DNA of 64,000 nt, taken from assembly GCA_015179025.1 (NCBI GenBank), contig WHUX01000093.1, positions 62,001-126,000 of the forward strand, read 5' to 3'. The position numbers were made by a program, and so were the translations under genes. Below, in pieces: positions 52,654-63,480 of this stretch (position 1 is its first letter; each line of letters opens with the position of its first letter). Below the pieces are notes generated by a model that was not told the DNA's origin, ran no database searches, and saw only the letters and a list, made by a program, of their open reading frames with translations. This DNA comes from Terfezia claveryi (lineage: Eukaryota; Ascomycota; Pezizomycetes; Pezizales; Pezizaceae).

Positions 52654-55550
52654 ATGTCTACCCCTCACAAGATCGCCATCGTGGACATCCCTGCGACCGC
52701 TGACATGCCCAGCACTACTGGCGTCTGCACTTCCACTATGCCCAACTACGCCGAAAAAGATCCCCGAAAGTGGAGCACTACCGATGTATTAGAATTTTTG
52801 CAAGACAACAAAGAGGAGGGTGTCTTTGAGGAGGCTGATATATACGCCATCTGGGCCAATAAAGTCTCCGGGCACCTGTTATTAGAACTGACTAGGGACG
52901 ACTTTCGTGGGGATCCTTATAATCTGGCTGATGGAACCGCAAGAGCGCTGGTGAAAATTATCAGCAGTTTGAAGCTAACTCCAAGTCACTTGCCCCTTAC
53001 CACAATTAATGACTCATGCTAACAATTTATTTACTGTACAGTTGCTAGTGAAGAATACATTTTCGAAAACAACCCTGATCCGCTGCTTAGAGCATTTAGT
53101 GTGCTAGGTATCGACCGAAAAAGCTATCTGCCAAGTCTGGCCCAAATCTCAAGCAAGTCGGCCATATACAGTGGAGTCCCGTTATAAGAAACCCCCGTTA
53201 TAAGAAACCTCCCGTTATAAGAAACAGTGCTCCGGTCCGGCCAGAATTTGTATGGGAAAATAAGAAACCCTCGTTACTAGCAGGTTTCTTAAGTATTCGC
53301 TTAGTAATACATATAAAATTGTGAGTTTCTTATAACGAGTTCTAAACGAGTTGAGCCAAACATATTGTGCAAATTGTTTTATCACTAGTACACATTCAAC
53401 TACAACATTTCGGGCCTTATTTTACACATCTACACCCAGTCAATTGTGATCAATTGTCATTTTGTTACGCTCCTGCAAGTTCTCTAGGTATACCCAAGCT
53501 ACTTATTCCACACAAGGATATTCAAACTCGCTAGGCATGGAGTCAGAAGGAGCGGGATGATATCTGCAATCAACGTACACTACATCCTGGGCATAGCTAT
53601 CAAGGGATAAAGCAGTGGTTCAATATGAGCTGGCTCCTCTACATGAGTCAGATTCTGGGGGCGGTGATACTCCTCTTATGCAGCTGCGCTTGAAGGCCTG
53701 GAAACTCTACGTCTTTTTCGTCTCCAAAATTCCCATGTTAATGCACGGAAGGGCGAGCAGCTAGAGGCTCTTCTGTATAGAGAGAAGCGGGATATTGAGG
53801 GGTTACAACGCATGGCGCGAGGCAGATAACAGCAAACAACAATTACTGATTTTTTGGGACCTCGCTCGGACATTTCTTAATTTTTATGTACATATCCCGA
53901 TATAAGAAACCTCCCGTTATAAGAAACTCCCGGCCGGTCCCCAGGGGGTTTCTTATAACGGGACTCCACTGTACGTCGCTTCAAAAGGTGGCCGGAGGGT
54001 ACAAGGAAGCTGGCAAAGGCTTTCCAACAGCTGGATTAATTGACATTGAGGAAAGCCCAATAATCAAAACTTCAAAGCTCTACGTTAGGAAGTGTTATTC
54101 AGACATATATAACATAATCAAGGAAGGAACTTCAAACATAGCCATAACCGGAACGCCAGGAATCGGCAAGTCTTGTTTCCTCTTGTATTTCATCCTGCGG
54201 GTCCACTGACGATGAACCGAATATCGTCATATTCCACCCCGAACCGAATGTTTGTTACTGTTATTATGGCACGGAGCTCGTTCATACCGGTAGTTACAAT
54301 GACTTTACTAATTTCCTTGATATTCCGAATGTATGGTACCTGTCAGACAATGAAGATGGCCCCCCGAGAAGGTGCTTGCAAAAACCATAGTTGCACTATG
54401 ACCCAGAAAGGGCACAAATGCGTTTCCCAGATTTCACAAATTCCTCAAGGATGTCAATAGAAGCGGCAAACTTTGCATGCCGCTATGGTCTTTTGAAGAG
54501 ATATCGGATTGTCGAGAAGGCATCTTCTCCGACCTGTCCGAAGATGTAGTGTCGGAACTATTTGATAAAGCAGGTGGTGTACCAAGAAGCATACTACTTA
54601 AACCATCGAGGGAGAAGGAATTAAAGACTGCTGTTGAGGCTGGTCTAGAAGATATCGAGGATGCTTTGAGGCATGTCAGAGACCTGGCTAAAATACATTT
54701 ATGCTTCATGGAAGAAAAGGAAACGATTCAGTTTAGCTCCCAGCTCATGCATCTGGTCCCTGGATCACGGGACTATTTATTTGCGAATTCACGACGTCGA
54801 TGGGCTTCCCGATATGTTCTAGCCAAGTTTTCAAAATCTCTGGGCAACCAATCTATAGGATACCTTAAGAGCAGCATAGCCAGCCGTCACACACTTAACC
54901 CCCAGGGGTTCCAATTTGAATGCCTAGTGGTTGGGATGTTTCAAAACTTAAAGTCCGCATACAATTATCGGCTTATCGATGATGTTTTAACTGAGGAGTT
55001 ACTGATACAGCTTCCGACACGATTCACGACGTTTAAAGATCTTGAGGAGCTAGAGTATGTGGCGAAGGAAGGATTCCTGGGGGAGAACGAAGAGCCTTCC
55101 GAGGATGAAGTTGATGATATGACGGATATAGTGGACGAGGCAGATGAGGAGATGGATGAGGCGGGTTGCCTGGTGAATCAGGTGAAAGACGGAGCCATGC
55201 TGGGGCTGACCGCTACGAAGCAGATAGATCGTTTTTTGCTACCAGGACGCAGGAACGTCCCTGCTATTGACCTCATACGCTGGCCCAAGACCAAGCAATA
55301 CATCGAACTCTTTCAAATCACTACGTCTAGAGTCCATCCCATTAAACTAGACAAGCTTCAGGAGGTCATAAGAGTGCTGAAGTTATCCTGGGGAATAAAC
55401 GAGTTCCGGCTTATTTTTGTGGTGCCAAATGAACTAGCGGATGGCTATACTCGGCAAAAGTATCTCACTCAGGTGGGCAAGGTGGCCTGGCGTACAAAGG
55501 AGATCGACCGATGCGTTACACAATGGATTTTAGGGATCGACTTGAGCTAA
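52654..55550 (+). pseudogene. SAM-headed Crinkler-type gene, broken by a transposon and frameshifts
   Basis: Exon 1 (52654 to about 52984) encodes a SAM-like domain (KWSTTDVLEFL, DIYAIWANKVSGHLLLEL, ALVKIISSLK). A GTCACT donor is the only one that keeps phase with the next exon at 53042. That exon runs into the 803-bp element at 53169. Beyond it lie a P-loop (GTPGIGKS near 54150), the NTPase body, and a C-terminal REase-like region with AIDLIRWP, IELFQIT and HPIK. An acidic linker (55100-55180) separates the last two. Breaks: the element itself, a frame mismatch across it, shifts near 54205 and 54430, and a TAG near 54390. The 3' part (54477-55550) is still open for 357 codons. Same family as the intact gene at 10.9-13.2 kb but with a different header domain. 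Confidence 0.8.
53169..53971. mobile_element. 803-bp pogo/Tigger deletion derivative (TA flanks)
   Basis: Ends CAGTGGAGTCCCGTTATAAG and the inverted copy, with TA at 53167-53168 and 53972-53973. ATAAGAAACC motifs are repeated three times at the left end and again, inverted, at the right. On the plus strand the interior has an HTH-like piece (GIKQWF near 53610) and, just before the right end, a frame ending TITDFLGPRSDIS-stop, the typical Tigger/pogo C-terminus. The catalytic part is missing. Confidence 0.9.
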
Positions 55551-55927
55551 GCAACAGCTTAATATGTATGTGTGTTGCTCTGTTTTCTGGGCGGTGTGGC
55601 GGCATGTTTCCTGCTTTTATCCTGGTGGTCGAGTTGCTCTCTTGCGATTTTATTTGTTTTAAATCGATCAGTACCGACAACCACCTCAGTACGATGATAG
55701 GTCAGGAGGGGTAATTGAAGATGGAGCAGGTACAGGTACGTGGGGTAGGCAGCGGATCGATTCGCAGGCATCTATAAAGACTCGCTAGTGGTATTGAATG
55801 TCATAGCAAACGGCCTGGCCGTTTTAACTTTTTCCTACATACTTGCGAGCTCTGTATTGTAGAATCAAATTTGTTCTTTCCCTTCTAGTAGCGGTGATTT
55901 GGACACTGATTTCTAGAATCGGTGCTT
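55551..55927. other. 3' flank of the Crinkler-type pseudogene, no gene seen
   Basis: 377 bp with no frame of interest. Ends in the sequence TGATTTGGACACTGATTTCT, which recurs in diverged form after the LINE relic. Confidence 0.5.
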
Positions 55928-56240
55928 TTTTTTTTTTTAACTTCGTACTCGTATGACGTGGGACCCATGACGAGGATAATGACTCGTACGCCGCTCTCTA
56001 GTACGCCGCTCTCTGGTACGCCTTCTCGTTGCTCCCGACTCCAATGTGACCCCTAACGTAGGCGATCTTTCTTTCCATGGAAACCAGGCGCGATTTGATC
56101 TGAGCTTCGATGCCCGACTTGCCCCCCCCTGCTCATTCTGGCGACTGACTGTATGGCAGCTCGGGAGTCCGTGACCGTGATTCCGGGCTGATTTCGGCAG
56201 TGGTTTCTGTATTATTATTTGCACGCGGATATCTAGGTTG
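55928..56240 (-). pseudogene. 5'-truncated LINE relic with RNase H domain
   Basis: Minus strand: ITVTDSRAAIQSVARM, then after a shift at a G8 run, KIAYVRGHIGVGSNEKAYQ, the two last blocks of a non-LTR retrotransposon RNase H, followed by a TAG and an A tail (T run at 55926-55937). The 3' terminal sequence CATACGAGTACGAAGTT-A(n) resembles that of retroelement copies A-D (CATAGGAGTACTAAGTATTT-A(n)). A diverged ~25-bp repeat (GATTTGGAC.CTGA.TTCTA) flanks both sides and may be an old target duplication. Confidence 0.75.
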
Positions 56241-56893
56241 ATTTGGACGCTGACTTCTAAGCATTTTTTTTTTATTCGTTTAAAACTCATTATAGTAGAA
56301 CTTCCTTACAAGCATTAGAATAAATTCGCTATAAGGCCAGATGCTGACCGCCCTCATACAGAATAAGGATAAAAACTCTGTAGGCATATTCTTAGATTCA
56401 GTATATTCTTATTAAAAAAGGATACTGCAGGGAAATTAATTTAAGCACTACGGTAGCCGGAGTTATTTACATGGTACCAAGACATATCATTCACCAACAA
56501 TTCCGTGCAGGATGAGTCCACTTGGTCAATCTCAAGAACCAGTGGGTTTCTGACGTCGGAATCTACAGCATTCGACAGAAAAGGAAGAGCTGAGCAAGAA
56601 TATCTGATTTTTGCCAGAAATACCTGAAAACTACAAAATCCTCTACGAGGTCAAGTTTCTACCGCTGTTGAGCTTGACCAGGCTACTTCGGTCAAGGATT
56701 TTTTAACACTGCAACCTTTGGCTCCTCGCTATGTTATCTTTGAGGTTCTAATTTGAAGGGTACCAGAGTGGCAATGCTAAATTATGATAAGCAAAAGAGA
56801 AAGAAAAAGAAATGGAAAAGCAAAAAAAAGAACAGCAAAAAAAATATATTAAAAAAAGAAAAGCAAAAAGAAAAAAGAAAAAAGAAAAAAAAT
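56241..56893. other. Intergenic region, A-rich before the small gene's stop
   Basis: Holds a second T run at 56264-56273, an orphan TA-type element end near 56285 (TAGTAGAACTTCCTTACAAG) and an A-rich stretch at 56790-56892 that is the 3' flank of the minus-strand gene. No other gene is seen. Confidence 0.45.
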
Positions 56894-57397
56894 TCAGCCC
56901 TGACGCTTTCGGAGAATTGCTTTGATCTCAGACAATTGCACCGTTAGGAGATCCACGTTCAGCTTGAGCTTTTCATCGAAAGAGGCCTTGAGCTCCTGGT
57001 TGCTGGCATCAAGTTTTCTGTTGATCTCCTGATTGATATGGTAATAGGAGAACAACTATAAAGTATCAATTAGTAACTGTAAAGTGTATGTACTAACTTG
57101 GGACATTACTTACGCCTCCAAAACCATAGGCCATCATAAAGCTCAGCTGCATCCGAGCGTTCGACCGAATATCCGCCTTATCAGTCAACCAGTGTTCATA
57201 AGCCTGGGCATTCTATGCCTACATATATGTTAAAAAGATGTCACCTGTAACTCATCTCTTCCTTGTATTGAACTTACCGAGGAGGTTGTATTGGCTGAAC
57301 TTTCTGAGTGGATTCTAGCGCGTTGAAGAGGATTCATGAGATAGTCTCGGCACCTGAGACGGGAGTAGGGAGCCCGAAGAGGGTTAATGAGGCGCAT
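56894..57397 (-). CDS. Small three-exon gene: putative mitochondrial membrane/coiled-coil protein (123 aa)
   Basis: Exons on the minus strand: 57397-57278 (40 codons), 57203-57114 (30 codons) and 57055-56894 (53 codons plus stop). Both donors are GTAAGT; the second intron has a TTACTAATT branch site and ends TATAG. All junctions fall in phase 0. The first exon is rich in Arg with no acidic residue before about residue 18 and reads like a mitochondrial presequence. Exon 2 has ADIRSNARMQLSFMMAYGFG, which leads into LFSYYHINQEINRK; this could be one membrane span followed by a coiled coil (LDASNQELKASFDEKLKLNV). No family is recognised. A 1.4-kb TIR element begins 136 bp upstream of the start codon. 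The three clean introns argue that this is a real gene even though no exon is long. Confidence 0.7.
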
Positions 57398-57532
57398 TTT
57401 TCAGCAGAGAGTATCGCTAGATTGGCTGGATAGTATCGCTGGATGGATCAAGACTAGATAGGCTGGATTGATATTGCTGCGATGAAAGTGAAAAGAAGTA
57501 AAAAAAGTGTGGGAGGATTGGGCTGGGAAGAG

Positions 57533-58917
57533 GCTCAAGCAGAACACGCTAATAATTTTACTTTTCCTTTATGCAGCAGCTTAGATATCTAGCTGTTTTG
57601 AGAGGTAGCAAAGGGCCTCGTCATGACGAGTAACCTACTGTGGCTATTACAACTCCCAGACTACCCTTTCCAAAACATCTACTGTTTGCTCTAACCATAC
57701 CTTAATTCATACCCACTCCATCTATTACTTCTACAATATATGCTTTTTTGCTCTAACCACTCCATAGTTCTCACGACCGAAGTGCACGAATCTCAACCCA
57801 AACCATACCGACATGTCCATACTATACTCTTCTAATATCATTATAGTATCGGAGGAATAGGGAGTTGGACACTTGTTTCGTTTGTTTACGGTGTGGGAGT
57901 ATCGGAATTAAGAAGGTAATCCTACTAGTCAAGGAAAGTATAAGTGCTTTTGTTCACCAGAAAAAGCTATCATTATTATTAAGAAGAAACAGCAGTTTTT
58001 ATGCGAAGATAAGGAAGCAATCTTTATGGATTCTTCTGCCACTCTCTTAAGCAATAATGATTTAGTAATACATTACTCTTTTCATACTTCACAAAATAAG
58101 TCACTGAATGGGAAACACTCATAATAGCTACTTAAGTATATTAGCTAAGGCTATATGAGTCTATTATATTAATCAGTTATCAGAGGACTGGGTTAAGAAG
58201 CCAGGCGAAGTAGAGTACCGCTCAACCAGACTAGGTCCCGCTTCTTTACTCGATCGCACATATTTTCAAGCTCTACCAAGCTCAAAAACCTCCAGTAATT
58301 CAGTTACATATTTCTATTATCAAAATTATACAACTCACTTTGTAATGGGTTTTCATAGTCTAGTTGGGTTTTTCATACAGTTTAGGATAAGAGCTATCTT
58401 TTATTATTCTCGAAATTTTCGTTTATAGGTGATAGCAGAGTATTTGCAGTGGTAATTACTAAGTATGGTGCTGAATTGCACTCCCTTCTACAACCCTCTC
58501 AGCTCCTCTCATAATCAGTTAACATCAGGAAAAAATAAGTGGCATTAGGATGCCATATGGTGTCTCCTGGAGACAGCCTTGTCTCTAGAGATACAGGAGA
58601 CAAACTATTTTTCTTCCTGATGAAGTATGAGTGTTTTTCGTGTTTTCCTAGTTATGCGTATAGGAATATAGAAACTAGTCATGTAGAGAAAATTAGTACA
58701 TATGCTTTTGAAATAGCATTTATATTAATGAGGATGTGGTATTCGCACTGAGTATTTGCATTGATATGTATGCTCATGTCACGTTTAACAATGTTACGTT
58801 TAAGAATAATAATCTCGTCATAATGAGCCCTCTCACTACCTCTCAAAACAGCTAGATATCTAAGCTGCTGCTTTTCCTTTATAGGATAGTAAAATTATTA
58901 GCGTGTTCTGCTTGAGC
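57533..58917. mobile_element. 1.4-kb element with ~100-bp inverted ends
   Basis: GCTCAAGCAGAACACGCTAA (left, from 57533) matches the right end inverted (to 58917). Similarity continues through CAGCAGCTTAGATATCTAGC and TGTTTTGAGAGGTAG for about 100 bp per arm. The interior is AT-rich with only short frames (for example 57865-58050), so it is non-autonomous. No clear target duplication. Its left end lies close upstream of the small gene at 57397. Confidence 0.8.
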
Positions 58918-60033
58918 TATTCTGATGGGCAGCCAACGCAAATGCCCGACAAATGCCGAAATCGGGGAAGGGCAAAGGCCGGAATGCAGGCGGATCACAA
59001 TGCCAGCTAGGAATACCCGGTCTATCGAATGCCCCACCGAACACAAGATCCAAGTGGAAAGCCTGATTCATGTATAGGCATAGAAATAGCAGATGAACCA
59101 ACAGAAGGGGAGACCGATGCGGAAATAGAAAATGAACTTGAAACATGCGGAAGTAAAGGCCCGATATTAGGTGCCTCCAAAGCAGCTAAATTAAGACATG
59201 CTTATGCTTATGGCAATAATCAGTACATCTAACGCCAGACTTGAAGCATTTGTAGCGTCTAGTCTGGCAAGTTGATATATGTAGGCAAGTACAAGACAGA
59301 AGAACTTCTGGTAATATGTCTTCTTGTGATACAGGCGGAATCTGATGTACGACTCTAATACAAGGCAACATAAATAGAGAGAGCCTAAAAGGTAAAGAGC
59401 CTATATGAGCTACATAAGTAGAGTGAAGCGGAGGCAGAAGAGCTTAGGTGAGCAAGCCTGAGCCAGAAGAGCCTGGCAGAGGAAGCCGGTGGCAGAGGGA
59501 AGCCGACCTGGCAGCTACTGTGCATTAACAAGGGGACTTTGCATATAGTCACGCCAAGTAGCGTGTTGTGTCTAGTAGAGAGAGTGGTATAGTGTTGTAT
59601 TCCACTAGAGTGGCATTTCAGACTAGTCCTTGTTATTCCAGTGACAATTCAAACCTTTTCTCTATTTCCAGAACCTCGATATATCTAGAATTCCCCAGAA
59701 TCACCTTCCCACACTCGCGTGACCTCTCCTTACGCAAGTGTGTTCTTAACAGTACCTAGGTCTAGATCACTAGATTATAAAAGGTAGTGACTACGCTAGC
59801 AGGCTTAGTGCAAATTAACAGAGGCACGAGATCATCTTGTCGGCACCATACCTTTTCGTGTATCCCGCAGCTACCTACCCTTTTTGTCAGTAAGCTAGTA
59901 CTATCTTGGTATTCTCCCTACCACACCATTTTGTCTGGTTATCATTTTTAGATCGAGTTTCGCCAGTCCCATGACGCCAACATGTAGTTGAGGCGAGCCC
60001 TTGACATGCAGTGCTGCACACAAAAATTAATAT
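58918..60033. other. Intergenic region; short frame and duplicated unit
   Basis: A 67-codon frame with ATG at 59029-59232 (acidic, unrecognised) is present. The stretch 59440-59510 is a degenerate GAGCCTGGCAGAGG repeat. A stretch 59562-59752 starting TGTTGTG and ending TTAACA could be an LTR but has no target duplication. From about 59860 the sequence repeats that at 40970-41090. Confidence 0.4.
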
Positions 60034-60435
60034 CAGTGTTCTCAATAGGCTAGGCTAGGCCGGCCGAAGCTAAGGCCGGGGCTGGCCTGGGCCACTCTAA
60101 GGCAGGCCGGGGCCGGGCCTTCTTATTCAGGCCGGCCTGATGGAAGGCCTGGGCCGGTCCAGGCCGCCTGAATAGCCTGGACCACGGCCTGAATAGCCTG
60201 GACTACGGCCTGAATAGCCTGGACTACGGCCTGAATAGCCTGAATAGCCTGAATAGCCTGGACGGCCTGCTTACGGCCTGAATAGCCTGGGCCAGCCTGG
60301 GGCCGGTCCAGGCTATTCAGGCCTTCTGAAAGTCAGGCCGGGGCCGCCCCAGGCGGTTTCAGGCCCGCACAGACCTCGGCCCCCAGGCCAGGCTTCAGGC
60401 GGCCTGGTCGGCGGCCTGGCCGGTTGAGAACACTG
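60034..60435. mobile_element. Non-autonomous hAT element made of palindromic repeats (402 bp)
   Basis: Ends CAGTGTTCTCAA and TTGAGAACACTG. The whole interior is a GC-rich array of GGCCTGAATAGCCTGG-type words, direct in the left and middle and inverted near 60309-60325. The 8-mer CAAAAATT lies directly outside the right end (60436-60443) and five bases outside the left end (60021-60028), close to the 8-bp duplication typical of hAT. The ends and the repeats match the hAT relic at 38008-39170, which retains a piece of transposase. Confidence 0.75.
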
Positions 60436-60558
60436 CAAAAATTTCATGTTTGGAGTCTGGCTTCGACCCCAAATGCCAGCTGTGCTGGGTCGTCAAATGT
60501 ATATCTATGTACGGTTGTTTTCCTCCTTGCTGAACAGAAATTCACAACATCGCCATCC

Positions 60559-60966
60559 ATGTCTATAGTGCCAACACCAACCCAGATCCTTCCTACAGCC
60601 GCCTTAGGCGGCATGACTACTGACCCCTTCTATACCTTTAATCAAGCTCGCCCTGGCAGGAGTGCAGCCCATTATCGGCACCTCCAAGCCCTCCTGACAA
60701 CGGAAGATGTCTCCATCCCCAAGAACGTTTACCAGTAGGGCACAATGAGAAAGCTGAACGGCGTTGAGAAACGGTTCAGTAAATTCTGCTGTGAAATGTT
60801 AAACATGATGCAGGTAAAATATACCTCCGATACCATCATTCCATACCTACAGTCGCTGTTCGACGAGCGAAAGCTTCATTCAACAATTCAGACGGAATGG
60901 ACCCAACTGCGAATGATCGCAAAGACCCTACACGGTGATCTCTGTGGAACCCCGAATGCTACTTAA
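60559..60966 (+). pseudogene. Unrecognised frame with one internal stop
   Basis: ATG 60559 opens a frame with FNQARPGRSAAHYRHLQALL, then TAG at 60736-60738, then continues in frame (MRKLNGVEKRFSKFCCEML..) to TAA near 60966. Part of it (HY..LQAL.TTEDVSIP) recurs at 41100-41175, so it belongs to a duplicated unit. The function is unknown. Confidence 0.4.
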
Positions 60967-61732
60967 GTCAACAAGTTCCTTGATCACCTCAAGGCACAGC
61001 CAATTGAGAACAACACATACAAAACCAAATCAGTAGCCAACGGGAGTGATCTCAGATCTATACTCCAATTCTCCTGGAAGATCCCACCTTTTATACCGCC
61101 CATCGATACCGTCTTCAACTAGCACTATTTCTATTGGTAGCCAGCTTCATCAGCAACAACCGCTTGATTTGCGTCCCGGGCGTCCGACGCCCAGGACGCC
61201 ATATAGCAAAACTCAACGTTGTGGTGCAGATGCATTTTCCGTTACGTTCCGAACGCAGCCATATTATCTGTAACCTACTGAACGCACAATTGCACCTTCC
61301 AACGTTGCCTACCAAAGTCTGACTTTCTCTTCCTTCTCTCATCTAAAGCTTTCTCCACCTCCTTCTCAAGGATTTATCTTGTTTTTCTACCACCTATACG
61401 TACTCAAAATCTTATTCTCATTATGAGCGTAGCTCTTATTACAGGTCACATTTCCATTCCGATCGGCCCCACAGCATAGCCGCGCTCGCGCTTGTTGTTC
61501 TATCGCACCCGCATTTTTTTGCATTTCAAATATTTCATATATTTTCATGATATAATCTATATAGCTAGCTAAACATACACAACTATCCTTGAGCCCCAAA
61601 ATCACCATAGAAATGCATCGCACATATCAGCCTGGAATCGTGTGAGCAAATGAACCTAGAAAAGCGCGCAAAGATCTCTACCATCTTTCACGGGGAAGCG
61701 GATCATCACAGAGAAATGGATCAATTCATCGG
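60967..61732. other. Intergenic region, no gene seen
   Basis: This should contain one end of the pogo-type transposon whose transposase ends at 61733. I could not find an inverted end without the other side, which is outside the window. Confidence 0.4.
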
Positions 61733-62781
61733 CTATCTACCTGACGCACGAGATCTAGTTACACGGAGCCCAGAACGAGTGTGAGAGCGTAAGGAGGGGC
61801 CAGGGGTAGGGGAAGGGGGTGTCCGAGGCTGTAAGGACTCAACTGGGGGGCCTGGAGCCGGAGTAGCAAGTGTTATTGTAGAAAAAATAGAACCAGATGA
61901 GGAAATAGAGGGGCAATCTAAATCACTTTCCCAGTTATCCATCTCTTCCCCGCTAATAGCCTCTTCACTATCTGATGAATTAATAACAACAAAGGAAACC
62001 ACCTTGCGTTTTCCAGCCTGCTTGGGTGTATGGGGAGGGTTGGATACTTGGGGTTTGCCAGCTCGCTTAGCGGCTTTCTGCCGCTTTTCCTCCTTCTTTG
62101 CCTCTCGTGCCTCTCGTTCAATATAGAGCTCTTTCAGTGCCTTACCATCCATAACTCGACCTCGAGCCCTTCCTATCTCTCGCTTATCAACCTTCAATGC
62201 AAGCTTTTGTGCCTCCTGCCACTGCTGTAGTGTCCTGCGCTCTAACTTACGGTCCTTATCTGCTGCAATTCCAAACTTCTCAAGTTGCTCAATAAGATCA
62301 GCCAGTTCCGCTCGATTAATCACTGCATCCTTTGATCTTAGGCGCAAGGTTGCCTGTCTGACCTGTCAGTGTAGCTCAGCCGTGTTGCGTGGTGTAGGGG
62401 GTTCAAGCAGGGGATCGACAACATGGGCTCTTGGTAGTGCTTGTCCATGCGTCAACTTGTCTAAGACATGTCGTGGATTGTGTGGAATAAGACCTGCTCC
62501 CCGCCAAGCACTAAGAATATTCTTTTGGGTATATGTTGCATTGCGTGCCTCAATAAGCATTGGAAGAAAATTGCCTTTGTTAATTGCAACATTACCAAAG
62601 TGAACAAGCTGATCAACCTGCTTTCCATATGCCTTCTGTAGTGGTGAGAATAATCCGACATCAAGTGGTTGTAGGAGATGGGTAGAATGTGCCGGAAGAC
62701 AGTAGGCAATGATATTGACGCTGAGGCAGAACTCAATAAACTCAATCGTAATATGAGACCCATGACCATCTACAATTAGTA

Positions 62782-63480
62782 GGGTTGGTCAATCGTTATT
62801 TCAATTAAGCTAATTTCAATTACGGAGCGCCTTGGCGAGCGCCTTGGCATCTTGGCCTCATCGCTCATTGGCCAGAGCCTTAATCATAATTTAATTGAAC
62901 TCTTAATTGGTTAAGGGACTCTGGAGTCCCTTAACGAGATAATTGAAATTAAATTAGCACCCTAGTCAACATCACAACCCCACTCGCAACTCTCAATATT
63001 TTTATGACACCACCCATCCTCGACATCACGACACCGCCCGACATTGCGCAATGACATCCGAAAGGCAGAACCGGATAATTCCTAATCAAGTTCTCCAAGA
63101 TCGATATCCCTCTCACATGTGCCTCCCAGCACTCCCTCGAGCAGCGAAATAGCGGCGTGCCAATATCTTTTTATAAATACCCAACACCTCGTCCAACAGC
63201 ATTAATATCATGTCATCCTCAGGCGTCACCTTGAGCACCTCTATAAGCAGCTCTATGAGCTCCCAAATGTGTTTCAGTAACACCCTCCGCCGAGTAAGTT
63301 GTGGCATGTTGATAAATGCTGAGTCGTGATCTCGATGTTACTAAGCAGGCTTAACTGAAGATTTAACCTGGTCGGCCAACTTTGGTCGGTCAATCAAAAA
63401 TTTTAATTTGCGCTAGTTTTGCCATGCCAAGGCGCTCCGTAATTGAAATTAGCTTAATTGAAATAACGATTGACCAACCC
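62782..63480. mobile_element. 699-bp TIR element nested in the transposase gene (5-bp TAGTA duplication)
   Basis: A perfect 55-bp inverted repeat starts GGGTTGGTCAATCGTTATTT. TAGTA lies at 62777-62781 and 63481-63485. Taking out the element with one TAGTA restores the host frame and gives the conserved RLLIVDGH motif, which supports a 5-bp duplication. The interior has a 64-codon frame at 63113-63307 (minus) and a small palindrome GGGACTCTGGAGTCCC near 62925. Confidence 0.93.
63113..63307 (-). CDS. 64-aa helical protein inside the nested element
   Basis: ATG 63307 to TGA 63113; LTRRRVLLKHIWELIELLIE followed by an acidic and Leu-rich helix. It could be the start of the transposase of the parent element (first exon kept, rest deleted) or chance. 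No domain is recognised. Confidence 0.35.
   Translation of the reverse strand: MPQLTRRRVLLKHIWELIELLIEVLKVTPEDDMILMLLDEVLGIYKKILARRYFAARGSAGRHM

Noticed and set aside
57865..58050. 61-codon frame with a CxxC-like start inside the 1.4-kb TIR element
   Set aside because: Too short and AT-biased, with no partner exons; not enough to call a transposase.
59562..59752. Possible solo LTR (TGTTGTG .. TTAACA)
   Set aside because: No flanking duplication, no primer or polypurine site, and no second copy in the window.
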